In this document: positions 23,711-37,964 of the stretch, piece after piece
How the letters are laid out: each line of letters starts with the position of its first letter
Numbering within the stretch: position 1 is the first letter of the stretch
Assembly (NCBI GenBank): GCA_907163375.1
Contig: CAJQUW010015398.1
Span: 1 to 64,000, forward strand
Source of the DNA: Prostheceraeus crozeri
Lineage: Eukaryota > Platyhelminthes > Polycladida > Euryleptidae
DNA length: 64,000 nucleotides
Direction: 5' to 3'
The notes under the pieces: model-generated
Told to the model about the DNA's origin: nothing
Database searches by the model: none
The model's input: only the letters and a program-made list of their open reading frames with translations
Made by a program: the position numbers and the translations under genes

Positions 23711-26448
23711 ACACTATGTTTGTCGATTTACTATGCATTCCACACACAGGTTCACTGCATTTGGTGCTGAAATTTGAATTTTTTGAAACAGTGCGTCATG
23801 AAGGCAAAACGCTAATTGCGGAAAAACAAGAACTATGGACTAGCAAAAAAAGTCAGGTGATATGAGAACGTACTTTTCCGTAGAATGTTGCGCTTGATCA
23901 GTATTTTTACCGAGATGATTAAAATAATCACCTTTGGTCTTCTGAGGCATGCTCTTTGAAGAATCAAATAGCAGGATTTGTGTTTTTACTCTGATCAAAA
24001 AATAATGGCTTAATAAGTTCACGCGATGATAATCCAGTTCAAACCTTGACACCGCTGGAATCAATAAAATGTTTGGTCGTGAAAGATGTTTATCGATGGA
24101 CCCAATCACGCAGTTGTGGCGGCCCTGGTTATCAGAACAGAGAGGGCAATTTATATCCTATGAAAATATCGCTTGACATATGATGGACGAATACAAAATC
24201 CAAAACGATAAAATTGAATTTCTCAATTTTCTCATGCAGTCTCACAGTTATTAGAATTTAGTTATCATTTACTCATTGTCGTTGAATTGATTTCAAAAAG
24301 ATAAGCAGGGGCAGGTAGTGACATTTTGAATATAAAAGGGATATTTCTTAGAAAAACCTTATCCTCTCAGGCAATACAATGACTGACAAGGGCATATATC
24401 TTAAATTATCAAATCCCTCGCAACTATTAATCCAGAATTGTAATTGGTTTAGTCTTCTTATTTAACGGAAAGCTATCAGAAGCTACTATGAACTCGTGCT
24501 GCATATGTTTAGCAATCACCAATCCTTTGTTTATCTTCCTTAGAACGTGTGTAGAACAGTGCTCACAAAATAATCTGAGGCCTCTCTGCAGATGTCACTT
24601 CATCTCACCTTATGAATGTCGCTGCTTCATGATCGGTTATGACCATTTTCATCTGTCAAAGATGGGAATCACCCGATCGGAATTGCATCACTTATAATCT
24701 CAAAGTCTGGCTTATTCGCAAAGGTTTACCATGCCAGTATGTCTAGCAGCAGAGACAAGTTCTTCATTTATAGCAAAACTGACAAAATGGTCAAATAGCG
24801 ACTTTGTTGGTTGACACAGTTCCTTCTTTCGTACTGTGTCTACTTTCATGCGTCACTTCAACATTTTATATTTTGATCTTGGGATAATCATTTTTTTCGA
24901 TTTAAAAACGCATGCCATACCTCACGATCTCCATCATTGAAGCTTCACTGCAAAATATACACGTTTATTATTTCTATTGCTATTATTACCCATGTGTTTT
25001 TAGTAGGTAACTTATGCATATTTTGATAAATGAGAATATTGCAGGACATCAATACAATAGAAGTGATTCCGTAATGAACATGATCAGTTATGATTTCTTA
25101 CTTAAATTCATAATGCAATGGCTTAGACGATAAACATTCATTTAGATTACACATAATTAGGAAATAAGTAGGATCACAGTGATTTCTTTCCTAAATTTGC
25201 AGATACAACATCTCAGCTTAACATAGATGCATATACAAATGTGTCTCTGAGATATACAAATGCGTGATAGTCAAAATATCAAAATGTGTGATAGTCACTG
25301 TTCTAAAATATTTACTGAAACTACATTCGAATCCACTCTATCGCCTCATTTAGCATCACAGCCAGTTTCACATCATGAATTAAATCATTTCCTATTGCTA
25401 CGATTGCTACAGCGTGATTGGTCGCTTATTGTCATGTCCATTTCACGAAGTCCGATTATAGTCATGAGCTTTGTCAAATGATCGATTTTCACAATTTGCG
25501 ATGTTATGATAGTTGATGCATGGGAGACTTGCTCTAGAGTAAAAGTGATACCGCACAAGGCTGATTGCATTGAATTGTAACTGATAAGGTCGTATTTAGC
25601 ATTTTATTATATGTAAGTCTAGGGAAAGAAGGTCTCTTGTAGCTCTTTTGATTCGACAAATTAATGCATCAACTTATACATCGACATATCGTTTTTGTTG
25701 AGCTTGCACTATTGGGTTTCATTAAGGTTAGTGGTCTTAATATGCAACTAATTAATTTTAATATATCCCATGTAAATCAATTTAAACGTGTCATGTTCTA
25801 CAAAAATGACATGTTCGGTTAATATTTCTCTGAATTCGGTTAATATTTTTCTGAATTTTTCCTAAATTTTTCTGAACTACGTTGATATTTTGCGGGTTTG
25901 ATTGTCTTTGTTTTTTATCTGATATTGCAAGAAGCTAATATCAAAAATTCTACAAAACTTTTTATCATTGTCCGCTTTGGAGATTGAATACATCCAAATG
26001 CTTCCCGAAGTTGAGCTGAAATTCCATGCAAAGCTCCAAAGTAAATTAGAATGCCCTTTAGCATGTTCACATGCTATGCAATGCAATTTACATTCTACAG
26101 CTAATGTTGGCAGGCACATACATGCACTAAGTTTTTCACGTGTTCAAAGAGTCTAAGATGAATGCCGATGAAAGTCGGTACAGTTTGCTTCATGAATAGA
26201 TAGTGATTTCACTATGCCGCCAAATTTGTGTGTCTGTAATGAAATTTGGTCTTGGGATCGGGCCGAACCATGACGTCCAACTCAAGTCGTAGAACGAACT
26301 AATCAAAGTTCATACTTGTATTTCACGATGTTTTATGAGCTAAAACCCTTATTTTTAATGATAAACAGTAACAAGCACATAATGAAAGCATGAAAGATAG
26401 AATTCAAATGCCATGTACTATAATCAAACTCATGATACTTATAGGCGA
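23711..26448. other. No recognised gene
   Basis: A/T-rich. A short imperfect direct repeat TCGGTTAATATTTxTCTGAAT near 25817-25860 is the only regularity seen. Confidence 0.4.
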
Positions 26449-27098
26449 TGATAATAAAAAAATGGACCACCTAAATTTTGTGATTTTGTGATACAAATTT
26501 GGCAGATAGATGAAAATGATAATCACTTGTCGAATCCGGGAAGGCATGCATTTGATCAGGCGGTTGATTATTTCTTGATCTAATCTCTTCCACTCTTGCC
26601 TTAACAAAGCTTCAAGTCGAAGAAGACCATCTCCAGGAAGAATTGATCGCCTCACACCGTGCTTCAGTAAACTTCAGACATTTTCAATTGGATTGAGGTC
26701 TGGTGAGCAAGCGGGCCATTTCAAAGTTCGTATGCCGGCTTGAGCTTTGAATGAATTAAACAACTCCTGTAACAAGTGACATTGTCGTCCATGTAAATCC
26801 AGTCGGAGGAAGGATTACCCAATTGGGGGACCGGTGGAAGAATATGCCTTTGCAAAACATTCACGAATCCATAGGAATTCATGTTAGTCACAAGTCACAT
26901 GCTTCCATATTGAAAATTTGAGATTTCACATTTTGACCTCTGTCCATCGTAAACAAAGACGGAAAAATATATAATGGCTCATTGAAAAGCTAAGTACATG
27001 AGCTCTTGAATGGTGTATGTCTTATCAATGTAGAATGAGATTGAAAGGCAGGAGAATCCAATGAAGTTTGACACAATTTAGGTGGTCCTGTTTTTTAT
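26449..27098 (-). mobile_element. Truncated Tc1-like transposon
   Basis: GGACCACCTAAATTTTGTGA near 26463 and the inverted TCACACAATTTAGGTGGTCC-like sequence near 27070-27095 mark imperfect TIRs. Between them, minus-strand frames show the C-terminal half of a Tc1 transposase: WIYMDDNVT, the complement of the SPDLNPIEN region near 26690, and ALLRQEWKRLDQEIINRLI followed by MPSRIRQVI. The N-terminal half is missing and several shifts break the frame. Confidence 0.65.
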
Positions 27099-30000
27099 TA
27101 ACAAACTCTTTTTTTATCTCAAATTGTTGAAAAGTTATCAAAAAGGATACATAACAAAAGCTATTCACTGATATATAAGAACCTTCACTGATTTCTTTCA
27201 TTGAATGATCTTCATCCATGCGTTGAATTCCCAAAATATTCGATATAATCGTAAGAAAGAAGTCACGAAATATGAAATTCATGAGGAGAGAATTTCTATG
27301 CAAAGTCTAAAATATATAAGCCCATTTCTACTTGACGGAAATCATATCATAGACCATAGGGGATAATGATCGTCCAGAAAGTTTATTGATTTTTTTGAAA
27401 TGATGCGTGTCTACTAGGACATTTCAAAGCTTCGTGTTTTGCATCAGGAATACACAACCACAGTATTGCGTAGTGCTTACTATGACCAGGTTGATATTAT
27501 CTCTCTCAGAGCGAACTGCCGATTCATTTTTTATCTCCCTAAAGGCAATCTTACCAGCTACCTACTCATCAGTCTATTGACTAAATGGTCCCTCATCTAC
27601 TGCTTTGTGGGATTCTTACTGAGAAATAACATACCAAAAAGCCATATGTAATAAGCAGATACAATAAACAAATATTGAATTGGACCACTGGCATTTTAGT
27701 GCTATAAAAAGAACGAATGACGAACATCGATTTAACTGTCGAAACTTCAGAGAGTAATTTAGCATCGCATCAATCAATCTTCCCCAAATGTATTTTAATT
27801 AGTTTTTCCAATTGATAGCGTCTGGATTTGTCGTTTACGAATCACTCAAAGACTCAATATCTTTCCTGCGAAAATGAACTGAATGCATTCCTACGTTCAT
27901 GAAGTTAGCTCTGAATTTTAAAGCTTTCTATTTTATGATTCAATCAACAATTCAGTAGGAAGCACGAAATTGACAATCCATCAATATTTTTTGCTGATTG
28001 AGGAAGGTGTCGAGATTCGCGATTTTGAATGACTATTCCTACAAAGTATGTTCCTCGAATAAGCATCTAATATAAAATATTGTCTTAACATATGTGAGAT
28101 CAATGACCGAAGTGATGTGATGGTGATCAGTTCAGGGACGACCTACATTAGAGGCATGTGACGGTGAAAGGCACATTTGAATTTTAAAAGAACGCTTACT
28201 TGACCCTCGCCACGTTGCAACATTTTCCTAACACTCTCATTGGTGGGGGGAGATTTGCCTTCTCCTGTTTCCAAAACTAAAGAGTGGATATCAGCAAGAG
28301 TAGGTGCGCAATGCAGAATCATTGAACGTAATGCTGTGAATAGCGCTGTAGAGTTTGAATTTGTGCTTCTTTGAGAAGATCAGTTTATTAAATATCACGA
28401 TGAAATTATGCATTAAGGCAAGTTTTCAAACCACCGGCTTTGGCCAGAATCATTTTCTTGTGAAACATGTATATCTTTTAGAGAAATATGGATATTGGAA
28501 AATGGAATCTGGAAATACAACTCTCGTAGGGGGCGGAGGGCAAATGACTATTTTGGTAGTTCGGCACAAAAGTTATAGCACCAAAATATCATTATGCAAG
28601 TAAAATCAAAAATTATTCTCTTACACTTGAATTACTATTAATAGATTGTGAGTAGTGTGGATGGATACTCGTAATTTACCTTCCAGTGGGTCAAAACCAA
28701 AAAATATTTTGCTAGCACATCAGAAATAAATACAAAGTTAGCTACTGTGTACTGTGAAAGGCATGAAGGAATGCAAAGCATAAAACCCAAACTTATAGGC
28801 AATCCCTTAACACAACGATGATTAAGGTACCTTAAATGACCTACATACCTCCCTGAAGACACCTAGCAAAATGATTCTGCATCATGAAAAGCAAGTTTTC
28901 AAATTCACGAATGAATATATTTACGAGTCATGTTTCATTTGTGCAATTTTATTTTGTTTTTGCGAGGATTAGAAGCGAAAAGATAAAGACAATATCTGCT
29001 ACTCTCAACGTGGTTGATATCTCCAATGCTAATTAGTGATTAGGTCTGCGTGCTGAACGCAATCTATTACTGCAATGTACGAATGGACCGGATCATTTTG
29101 AAAATACTTTTATATCATGTGTCTATGATTCACTGTCGGTGAAAATCGAGTCATTTTTTACCATGGGACGGCCTGTGTGTCTCAACTCCTTTTGAAAATT
29201 GCCGTCAGATGCGATCCGAGACAGCAACTTTCGCAAAACTGATCGAAGCAGTAATCATTGTTCGGGACCACATGCTTGTGTGAACAGGTGCTCAACCGCA
29301 TGAATTTGATAAAAAGTAAGGCAAAAACTCAACTTCAAGACGTCAACTCTCTAGCCTCTTCAATCAAGCTTACCATTGAATACTTGACATAATAATGAAT
29401 CACCAACCTATGCATCCGCAAGTCAATCTAGCATCTGACCTATCACATACGCACCCCCATTTTTGAAAAATTTGACTCAATTTTCGATCTTGCTGCTAGG
29501 CGTTATTGCATATAGAGACAAATGGAATTTCCACTTTATTTTCATTTGTCCCGTATATGTTTTATTGCTAGCATTTTGCATTTTGCTAAAACTTCACATG
29601 TTATACATATCACATGATTTGTATATTAGTAGAAGTCCCGATAATTCTCGGAACTAATTATATTTATTAACCATCAAGATTGCTCTAATTAAGTGCAAAG
29701 ATCCACTTCAAATTCATGAGTTTCTATGATGACATCCTCTTCATCAGCGGTGATCCTGGTTTCGGAGGAGTCCTGATTATAGAGTATTGTCGGCGTTGAG
29801 TCAGAGCCTGTCAACCTGCAGTTCATTTTTTAAAAGTAATGAATCAGATGGTAACCATCATCTGCGCTGGTGACTTGATGACTTAGGAATCATATCTCAA
29901 GGAATCTCTTCCCAAGCCCTGACAATCCATTGAACTAGCTGATTAAAAGAATGATTTCCAAGAAACATCTAACTAACAGCTGTGTTTGGCTTTGTCAAAG

Positions 30001-30200
30001 AAAAATATGGGTTGCTTATATTAGAGGAAATAATATTAATAATGATGATTACATGACTGTATTTCAATGAAATGCACAACCCACATGAAGGGCAAGCACT
30101 CCAAAAATATCATACAGTGTGATGTGACATTAATCATCTCCGTTATGCAAACAAAGTTTGTGAACCATTTACCACATATCAAGATAAACAAAAAAGTTTT
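27099..30200. other. No recognised gene
   Basis: A/T-rich sequence with scattered short frames and no motif that I could assign. Confidence 0.4.
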
Positions 30201-30930
30201 CTAAAATACATGTAGATTTGAACTTTGATATAAAATCTGCTTTGATATCATCATCAGATAGTAGGCTATACAATATTTAGCGATGCGCAAAGTAACAGCG
30301 ATAATTACATGTGTATGTTTATAATTTTTAGGGTATATGCGGAAGTTATTTCCTCTCGTTCTTGAGCCGGTTCTGATATTGAAGAAGTCATGAATATTAA
30401 TGTCAACTTGTCCGTGTACAATTTTGTATAGAAATATAAGTTGTTGTCGTATTCGACGAGTTGTCAAAGATTGCAGATTTAGAACCTGAAGTCTTTCGCG
30501 GTATGATAATTGTCTTAAGTTGGGTCTTGTCATCCGTCTTTGAACACTTTGAATTAAATCTGTATTCTTTTCTTTGTAAGGATGCCAAATCAAACTCCCA
30601 TAATCAAGACTTGATCGTACATGTGTTTTATACAATGTTGTTATTACCGCTGGCTCACGACAATTCAAAGTTCGACATATCAGGCCAAGTCTTTGGCGAG
30701 CTTTGTTCACCATGCAATTTATATGTTCATCAAACGATAACTGATCCGCGATTGTAACGCCAAGATCTTTATATGATGTCGTAATAGGATTAGGAATAAG
30801 GGTACCAGACATATATAGAGGATTTTATCATTGTTGATTCCAAAATGCATGACAAAACACGTTCTTGGGTTTAAGGTCATTCCATTGCTTTCATTCCATG
30901 TTTGAGTTTTCTGATAATCATGTAGTAAGC
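30201..30930 (-). pseudogene. LINE reverse transcriptase C-terminal fragment (CR1/Jockey-like)
   Basis: The minus frame reads DLGVTIADQLSFDEHI, VNKARQRLGLICRTL, ITTLYKTHVRSSLDYGS and LIQSVQRRMT, then LSYRERLQVLNLQSLTTRR. This is the well-known region after the RT palm in CR1/Jockey-type LINEs. It is a 5'-truncated piece; a small deletion shortens the VQRR-x-TK segment. Part of the frame extends upstream to about 30930 in another frame. Confidence 0.75.
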
Positions 30931-32018
30931 TTAGTTGACGGTATCTTTATCGTATCATCACGGTTTTCTGCTTCTTTCCATTTAGCATGACAAATATAAT
31001 CAATCAAACCGATTATCTGGTGGAAAACTTAACTCACAGTAAATCAAAACAAAATACCTTGCTTCATATAAAATAATTCATTATCAACTGTCTTCTTCTA
31101 CATTACGATGATAAGTGTTGTTTAAATGTGCTAAAAGACGGCAAGAACAGCTCATTTTGCTTAATTGAAAAAATTGATCGTGTGACTTGATATGAATATC
31201 ATCCGCTAATGAAATGAAAAATCCAACGCGATCTTCAGATATAAAAAATTATCCACTGGTACATTAAATCCATAATTTCAGAAATGATCATTAATGACAG
31301 GCAATTACATAATCACTGAGATTTTAGCGAATTTTTGCATAGAATGTTGTCATCAAATTAATGTACTCCTATTTTGATGCATCACATGCGTTCATCTAAC
31401 ATCAAGCATACTTTCACTTAGTTTTGTAATTTTTTCATTTGCTTTTGGTTCATCTTCATGTTGATAAGCAAAGCAAACACCAATGTGTGATAAGTTGTCT
31501 GACCGCTCACATCACAATTCTGCAAATATCCGCTGCCATGTTGGTTGCTTTAAAAATCTTTTGCAAATCAATTTGGTAGAACGTTTATTCATTGCGCAAT
31601 AAATTTCTATGCGATCTATTTCAGATGCTTGGTGTACTACTTTCCCAGCTACTGGAACTTAGTCCCCAAATATCAATGTTTGGGTATTAAGGTTTCATGT
31701 ACTAGCCTTCCGGTCGGAAAACTTATAAAAAATCTTCTATGCTTTCATACATTCCTACCAAGAATATTAATACGTCTTGATTTTCCAATGGCAATCAATG
31801 GTGACTAACTGTCCAATTAAAGCATAGTCTCATCGTAGCCACCAACTTCGAGATTTTAGTAGCGGAAATTTCAATCCACTTTTCAATTTGCTATAGGATA
31901 ACCAACTAAAAAAGAAGGAAGCCAAATTCTATTTTTAAAGCGTATTCTCAATTATCGAAAGTTGCTGTGTTATAGCGTACCATGAATCCTAGATAGACGC
32001 GTCACGACTGCAATGATT
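30931..32018. other. No recognised gene
   Basis: No coding or repeat signal beyond A/T-rich sequence was seen. Confidence 0.4.
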
Positions 32019-32020
32019 TA

Positions 32021-33658
32021 CAGGTTTTTGCGTGTGTTAGTATGAATCTGTCGTTGATTAACGTTAAAGTTGATAAATAAACGGAATTTCTCATTTTTTA
32101 AATGAAATTTATCATTGATTAACGACATCGTTCAATAGATCGACATTTCTCAATGAAAAACGGCATGTCTCACGCAATCGAGATATCTACCATTGTTTAG
32201 CGACATATTGCACAATACTGTGACTATCCTACATAATTTTCTAAGTATATTCATTTTGAAATTATATCCTATATCCTCCCAAATAAAAATTATGGCCGAA
32301 AAGTTAAATTGATTTTATTGTATAAAATTTAATCAAAGCAAAAGAAAAATCAAGTTATCCAGAATATATGGTGCATATTTATATGCAAAACTACACAAAA
32401 AGTTAGGCATGATTGTCAGTAATATCTTCTTGTCGAATACATCGAGGAATCAGCTGACGTAGCTTTCTCCAGGAAGCTTGACAACCCGCGGCAGTGATTT
32501 CGGATAGATTTTGTTCGGACAGTTGAACCAGTGTTGCCAGTCGCATCTGGTGATTCTGTCGAAGCATCTGGTCTCGCACCTCTTCCAAATTCCTCTTGAT
32601 GGCTGCTTTCCAAATACTAAAAGCATTTTCTGCGATGTTCAGGAAGGGCGAGTAGGGTGGAATTCTGAAAATTTGGTGCTGATCCGCCAATGATGCTTCA
32701 TGTGCTCGGCTGTGACACGGAGCATTGTCGAATAACATAAGGACAGGTTGTGGTCAGCTGACACGTTCGTCAAAAACTGCTAAAATTGGTTGCCATTCAC
32801 TCGTCCTTGTGTTGAAGAAAACAACAAGCCGCGTGTGACCGATACAGCAATGATTAACGTGAAGTTGGGACCCGTCCTTGTACCAACTACCCGAACGCAT
32901 CGATGCCCTCGTGGTGCACGACCCCTTGTTCGAGAGATCCACAGATTGTATCCTGCTTCATCTATGTAGATAAGCTCCTGTGCATCTCCTTCAGCGAGCA
33001 ACCATTCCGCATGTGACCTTCGCGCATCTTTTACGTCAGGCCGATTGCGTTCTGCGACATTCTCCATCTTCTTCATCGTTATCAGCTGCGCATCTAGTGC
33101 TCGGTGTAACGTGCTGACAGAAACATGTAGCTTGAGCGGGAGAGTCCGACGTAGCTCAGCATTGATTTGCTCCAGCGTGAAAGCCGGATTATTCTCAACA
33201 ATTCCAGTGATACATTCCTGCATTTCGTGATCAATAAGTCGAGGTCGATGTCCTCCGCGCACTCGAGCAATAACATTCCCCGTCAATTGGTATCATCTGA
33301 TGATTGACCATGCGGTCCCACGAGCGATTCCAAGAGAACCGGCAACTTCAACATAATCTCGATTTTCATCAAGATACGCATCAACGATGCGTTGTTTGTC
33401 AATATTAGAAATTACACGTCTATGTCGCGGGACATTCATATTGACAGCAGCTTAGTTATCGAGTGCAAAATGCCGCTATTTATTTACAAATTTCGATGTT
33501 CATTTGACAGATTTCTACTCATGAACGATATTGCCGATGTTGAAGAGACAATTGCAGCTATTCAATGTGAAATGTCACTGAACATTGCAAAATGACGTTA
33601 ATGAATGCATAACGCCGTTAATAACTGACAGATTTATACTAACAAACGGAAAAACCCG
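32021..33658 (-). mobile_element. IS630/Tc1-like DNA transposon
   Basis: The 1,638-bp element starts CAGGTTTTTGCGTGTGTTAG and ends with the imperfect complement (CTAACAAACGGAAAAACCCG); TA lies at both flanks (32019-32020, 33659-33660). Subterminal copies of TTAACG and (A/T)GCGACAT-type motifs occur at both ends. One transposase gene on minus. Confidence 0.85.
32403..33439 (-). pseudogene. IS630-type DDE transposase (DDE_3), lightly damaged
   Basis: Minus strand from ATG at 33439: an HTH region (NIDKQRIVDAYLDENRDY), HRPRLIDHEMQ, then the catalytic Asp in LIYIDEAGYNLW, the second Asp in MLFDNAPCHS and Glu in SPFLNIAENAF, 32 residues apart. The family cuts at TA sites. Damage: an in-frame TGA near 33299 (probably a CGA Arg codon), an in-frame TAG near 32779 and a frameshift near 32765. 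Otherwise near full length at about 340 residues, so a fairly young copy. Confidence 0.8.
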
Positions 33659-33660
33659 TA

Positions 33661-34399
33661 GAATTTCCATTTATAAAGACAGCAGGTAGATTACTGTAGA
33701 ATTTGCAATTACAATTACAACCGTGCAATACAATTGTTGCGAACCTCAGTGTTCATCGGTGTACAGTCGTAATCATAGCTGGGGAATCGCGGAACTATTT
33801 TTGCTACTCCAGTGCTCCGCAACTATATAAATTGTACGCGGAGTAACGGACGCGTAATACCTACTAAAAGTAGTAGCAGATCAGACGAAAAGTAGTCCGC
33901 TGCTCCTCTACTCTGATCCAATTAAGTTAAGAAGACTCAATCAAATCTGTCAACGACAGCAACACCATCCACTACCACTGATCCGGGAATACGGGGGAGG
34001 AATATAGTCGGGAGACTCGGCCTCTAGCGTCGTGCTTAGACAAGCTCCTTTCCAAGGAAAGGCTTATATGGGAGGCATATTTCCAATTTCAAAAGCTTTG
34101 CAGGATGAGCTGATCAATTTGACAAAGGATGACAGTATGAAGTTTTCCAAGAATCTGATCATTCATCTACCAAGCCAATTCAACCGTGTGGAACTGAAGC
34201 TACTCAAGAACCGAGAGGATTTGAACATGTGAAATTTCTCTTTCAAATGACATTTCAAACGAAATTTGTTCAGAGCTGTTCCCATTTGTATTTTGAGAAT
34301 TTGAGACGTGATTATGAATGAAAAGTTCATCAATTTTATAGTAACAATAATACCATCTTTATTTGACTAACATAAGAAATAGGTGAGTACATCATAAGT
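33661..34399. other. No recognised gene
   Basis: A 66-codon frame at 34032-34232 (plus) has no recognisable family. Nothing else seen. Confidence 0.35.
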
Positions 34400-35791
34400 G
34401 GCATAGACATGAGTGAACAGAACTCGAATTATAAATAGACAGCTTCTTACAGAAAGGGCACAAGGAAAAGTAATTCAAGCGCAAAATTGTACAAGCGAGC
34501 TCCTTAGCCGTTTCTTCTTTGTAAGAGGAGGATGCTAAGAGGGCACTGGTTCCGCTTTATTGGCTCACGATGTAAGAAGTAGTTGTTTAAAGGATGGTTC
34601 AAATCTAGCTGTGTACTTGTGAGAAAAGCCTCGCATAGCAGGATTTTGCAGTGTCCGTAAAAGGGGTTTAAGACACATCCCGAAGATGCAAAGGGGTCTT
34701 CTTTCTAATCTGATGAGTTTTTCCAAGAGATACGAGGGCATGTTGCATATAGCAGGATAGCAGCATACGAGTAATAACAGGCCGGATAAATGCATTGCAG
34801 GCTTTCAGTGTAATGCCGGTTGGGCATGCAGATTTGCGCATGAAACGTAGCACGAAGAGGCGCTTCGAAGCCTTTAGAATAATGTTTTCGATGTGCAAGT
34901 TCCAGCGCATGTCGTGGGATATATCCACGCCGAGCAACTTCATGGACTTGACTGAAGACAAATGTTCATATGTGATAGCACTCACGGGATGGAGGGCAAG
35001 GACCTTCTTAATGATGAAGCCCATCACAGCTCATTTTTCAGGATTGACTGGGAGCCCGATGTTGTAAGACCAGCTTATCATATGGCCCCATTCCGTCTGA
35101 AGGGAATCGTCAGCGGGATGCCGAATGAAGAGGAGTACAGTGATGTCGTCAGCATACTTAAACATTGTGCAGTTCGAACATCGAGGTGAAAGGCTGTCGA
35201 GAACCAAGCAAAAGAGAAAGGGCCGATGACATTGCCCTGAGGGAAGCCAGAAGTCACGTGGGTGCAGTTCGAGAGTGATGCGTTCACGCGGGTCCTTTGC
35301 CTTCTGCTACCCAGGAAGTTCGTTATCCATCGCACAGCCTCGCTCGGAAAGTACAAGGTCGCTATGGCGGATGATTGCCTGTGTGATGGCAGAATGTAGA
35401 AGCTTGTGAAAAGATCTATTGAAATCCAAATCACACCGCACCAGACTCTCCATCCAGGAAATGTAGAACCTCGTGATAAGGAAGTGTCAGGGCTGTGGAG
35501 GCACCCTTCCCGATTCCTGGAATGTGTGCCAAATGCTCCGCCTGAAGTCGTCCAATGCATTGCATCGAGCTTCTCGGAGATCTTAGAGACAAGAGGCAGA
35601 GGCGATGTTGGACGATAATCGCCTGTGCATGATGGACGTGATTTCTCGGGTATAGGAGAGAAAATTGTGCAGGAATTATCTGAATTTATCCATGTTTGCG
35701 TGTCTTTTGACATAAAACTCAACAATGAAAACTTTGACAAAGAAATGATTTCCAAAACCAACCAAGGACATCGTAAAGCTTCATTCATCAA
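34400..35791 (-). pseudogene. 5'-truncated LINE (reverse transcriptase to 3' end)
   Basis: Minus frames show RT hallmarks: DYRPTSPLPLVSKISEKLD, AVRWITNFLGSRRQRTRVN, SGFPQGNVIGPFSF (the GVPQGSVLGPLLF motif), then the LLGVDISHDMRWNLHIENII and KASKRLFVLRFMRKS blocks of the thumb. The YADD box is frame-shifted and unclear. At least three frameshifts and several stops. Same family as the fragment at 17100-17660. The endonuclease is missing. Confidence 0.75.
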
Positions 35792-36287
35792 TTTTAGAAT
35801 AGCCTGATGGTTGCATCCAGAATTTTAGATGTTATCAAGAAAATCGAGAAATTTTACGAAAGAATTTCTACATTAAACTCCTCTTATTTGTGCGATCATA
35901 GCGTGCGATGCATGATAATACTGAGAAGACATTTTCTATTTGGATTTTCTCTATCTAGATCTCCCTAAAAAAGCTAAGACAATGGAAGATCATCTGTGTT
36001 GACAACAATTGCCATTTGTGAAGCAGCTGAAAACACTAATGATATCTCTTACATCAGCCCATCATTTGGTAACAGGTTATTAGCTATATATCAACATTAT
36101 TAAGGTATTTTCTCAGATTGACTATTCAAAAAGTAATGAACAGATGTCACTGACTAGTTTTTCTGTTGTTGAAAGTTGCAGATGCAATGGTGAAAATAGA
36201 ATATCAGCTCATGATGTTGAATCTGATCGAGTCTGACGAGCCTGCTTTGTAAGTTAATTGAGCAACGGTAAGCTTTGAACTTGAATC
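35792..36287. other. No recognised gene
   Basis: A/T-rich gap between the LINE and the mariner element; nothing seen. Confidence 0.4.
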
Positions 36288-36289
36288 TA

Positions 36290-36404
36290 CAGGGTGAACA
36301 TAAAAGAATACCCCAACTTTAAAAATTTATTGTGACAAGACTAAGCAACGCACGAGGTTCGGTGAGGTGTCATTTGTAAGACGACGTTCTGAAGTTTTTT
36401 TTAC
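36290..36404. repeat. Mariner left TIR
   Basis: About 115 bp, inverted copy of 37965-38079; includes CGCACGAGGTTCGGTGAGGT, found complemented in the right arm. Confidence 0.85.
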
Positions 36405-36685
36405 ATCTTTGTTCATCTCTGTCCTACCAGAGCTAAGGTAAAATTTACTTTTCTCAAACCACAGTCGGCCATCGATTAACATAATCGTCTTTCTTGAGTT
36501 TAATTTTAGATCGTGTGGGACTCCTACACCGGTACGCATGTTGCATTAAGTAATATCTATATTTATCCCTCTGGGATTCCCATGAATTGATGCGTGTCAG
36601 TTAGTTACCAATCGTGATCGAATGACTCGTCTCTTAATTTAAAACTTTCTACGAGACCCATAAGTCATTTTTATCATTCTTCAAC

Positions 36686-37738
36686 ATGATTACAGCGAAA
36701 CAAAAAGCCTTTTGCGCTATTCAATTCTGCAAATCTGAATCGACAACAACTGTTCAACGCACCTTTCGTTTGCAGTTTGGGGTGAGCCAACCTGATAGAA
36801 AAGAGATCCTACGTTGGTACCGACAATTCGTAGAGACTGGATGCCTGTGTAAAGGCAAGAGCCCAGGTAGACCTAGAGTGATGGAGGAGAGCGTGGAGCG
36901 TACTCGCGGTGCTTTTCTACGAAGTCCACGAAAGTCAACTCGTCGTGCCAGCCTTGAACTGCAAATGCCTCAATCTACGGTGTGGAAGGTTTTGCGAAAG
37001 GATTTGAATATGAAACTGTACAAATTACAGCACATACAAGCTTTAACAAGTGGTGATACAGAACAGAGAGTGGAGTTTTGCAATTTCATCTTCGAACAGA
37101 CTGAGTTGGATGTCTCTTTCATTTCGAAGCTCGTATTCTCAGATGAAGCTATATTCCATGTGACAGGGAAGGTGAACAAGCACAACGTACGTACATGGTC
37201 AACTGAGAATCCTCACGAATCTGTGGAACTTGTACGAGACTCGCCGAAAGTTAACGTGTTCCGTGCTATCTCACAATCTACGGTTTTTGGTCCTTTCTTT
37301 TTTGAAGACTCTACTGTAACAGGTACCTCGCACTTTGAGATGCTTGTTCATTGGTTGATGCCTCAATTAGAGGAACATGCTGGAAACTTTATTTTTCAGC
37401 AAGATGGGGCACCGCCTCGCTGGCATCTATCACTCCGACAGTACTTGAATGATCATTATCCTCAACGCTGGATTGGACGTCATTCATCCACAGATAAAGC
37501 CCTTCATCGTTGGCCACCGCGAAGCCCAGACTTGTCACCTTGTGATTTTTTCTTTGGGGATATATTAAGAATTCTGTGTATGTGCCACCACTCCCGACAA
37601 ATTTAGAAGAACTGAAATCTCGAATCACAGCATCCATCCGATCTGTGACATCGGAAATGTTGCAAAACGTCTGGCGTGAGTTTGATTATCGAATGGACGT
37701 TGTTCGTGCTGCTGAGGACGGCCATATTGAGCATTTAT
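36686..37738 (+). pseudogene. Mariner-type DDD transposase with one frameshift
   Basis: From ATG at 36686 the protein has paired HTH domains (residues 1-110, with the GRPR hook at 61-64) and the catalytic residues Asp153 (FSDEAIFHV), Asp240 (FQQDGAPP) and Asp287 (SPDLSPCDFF). The gap of 46 residues between the last two is longer than the 41 usual for its closest relatives (DD41D), because of a small insert around HSSTDKALH. One frameshift near 37558, in the GGGG after FFF, moves the end to another frame that continues to the stop at 37736-37738 with YVPPLPTNLEELKSRI and HIEHL. Confidence 0.85.
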
Positions 37739-37964
37739 GATGTTTATATAGGGCCTATGATACAAATGGTTAGCATCGTAAAATCGTCTTTTATTTAATT
37801 AAATACTTGATGGAAATAAGGTTAAAAGTTAAAAAGTTAAAAACACTTAAAAAGTTACAACAGAGTTGTCGGTAAAATGAATAATAAATATCATGCATTT
37901 TTAGCCAAAAATTAATGATCAAAATTTTGTTAAAAACTTAAGAAATTAAGTCATGGCTTTGGTA

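Noticed and set aside
34962-35618. Plus-strand frames opposite the LINE
   Set aside because: They are antisense shadows of the reverse transcriptase region.
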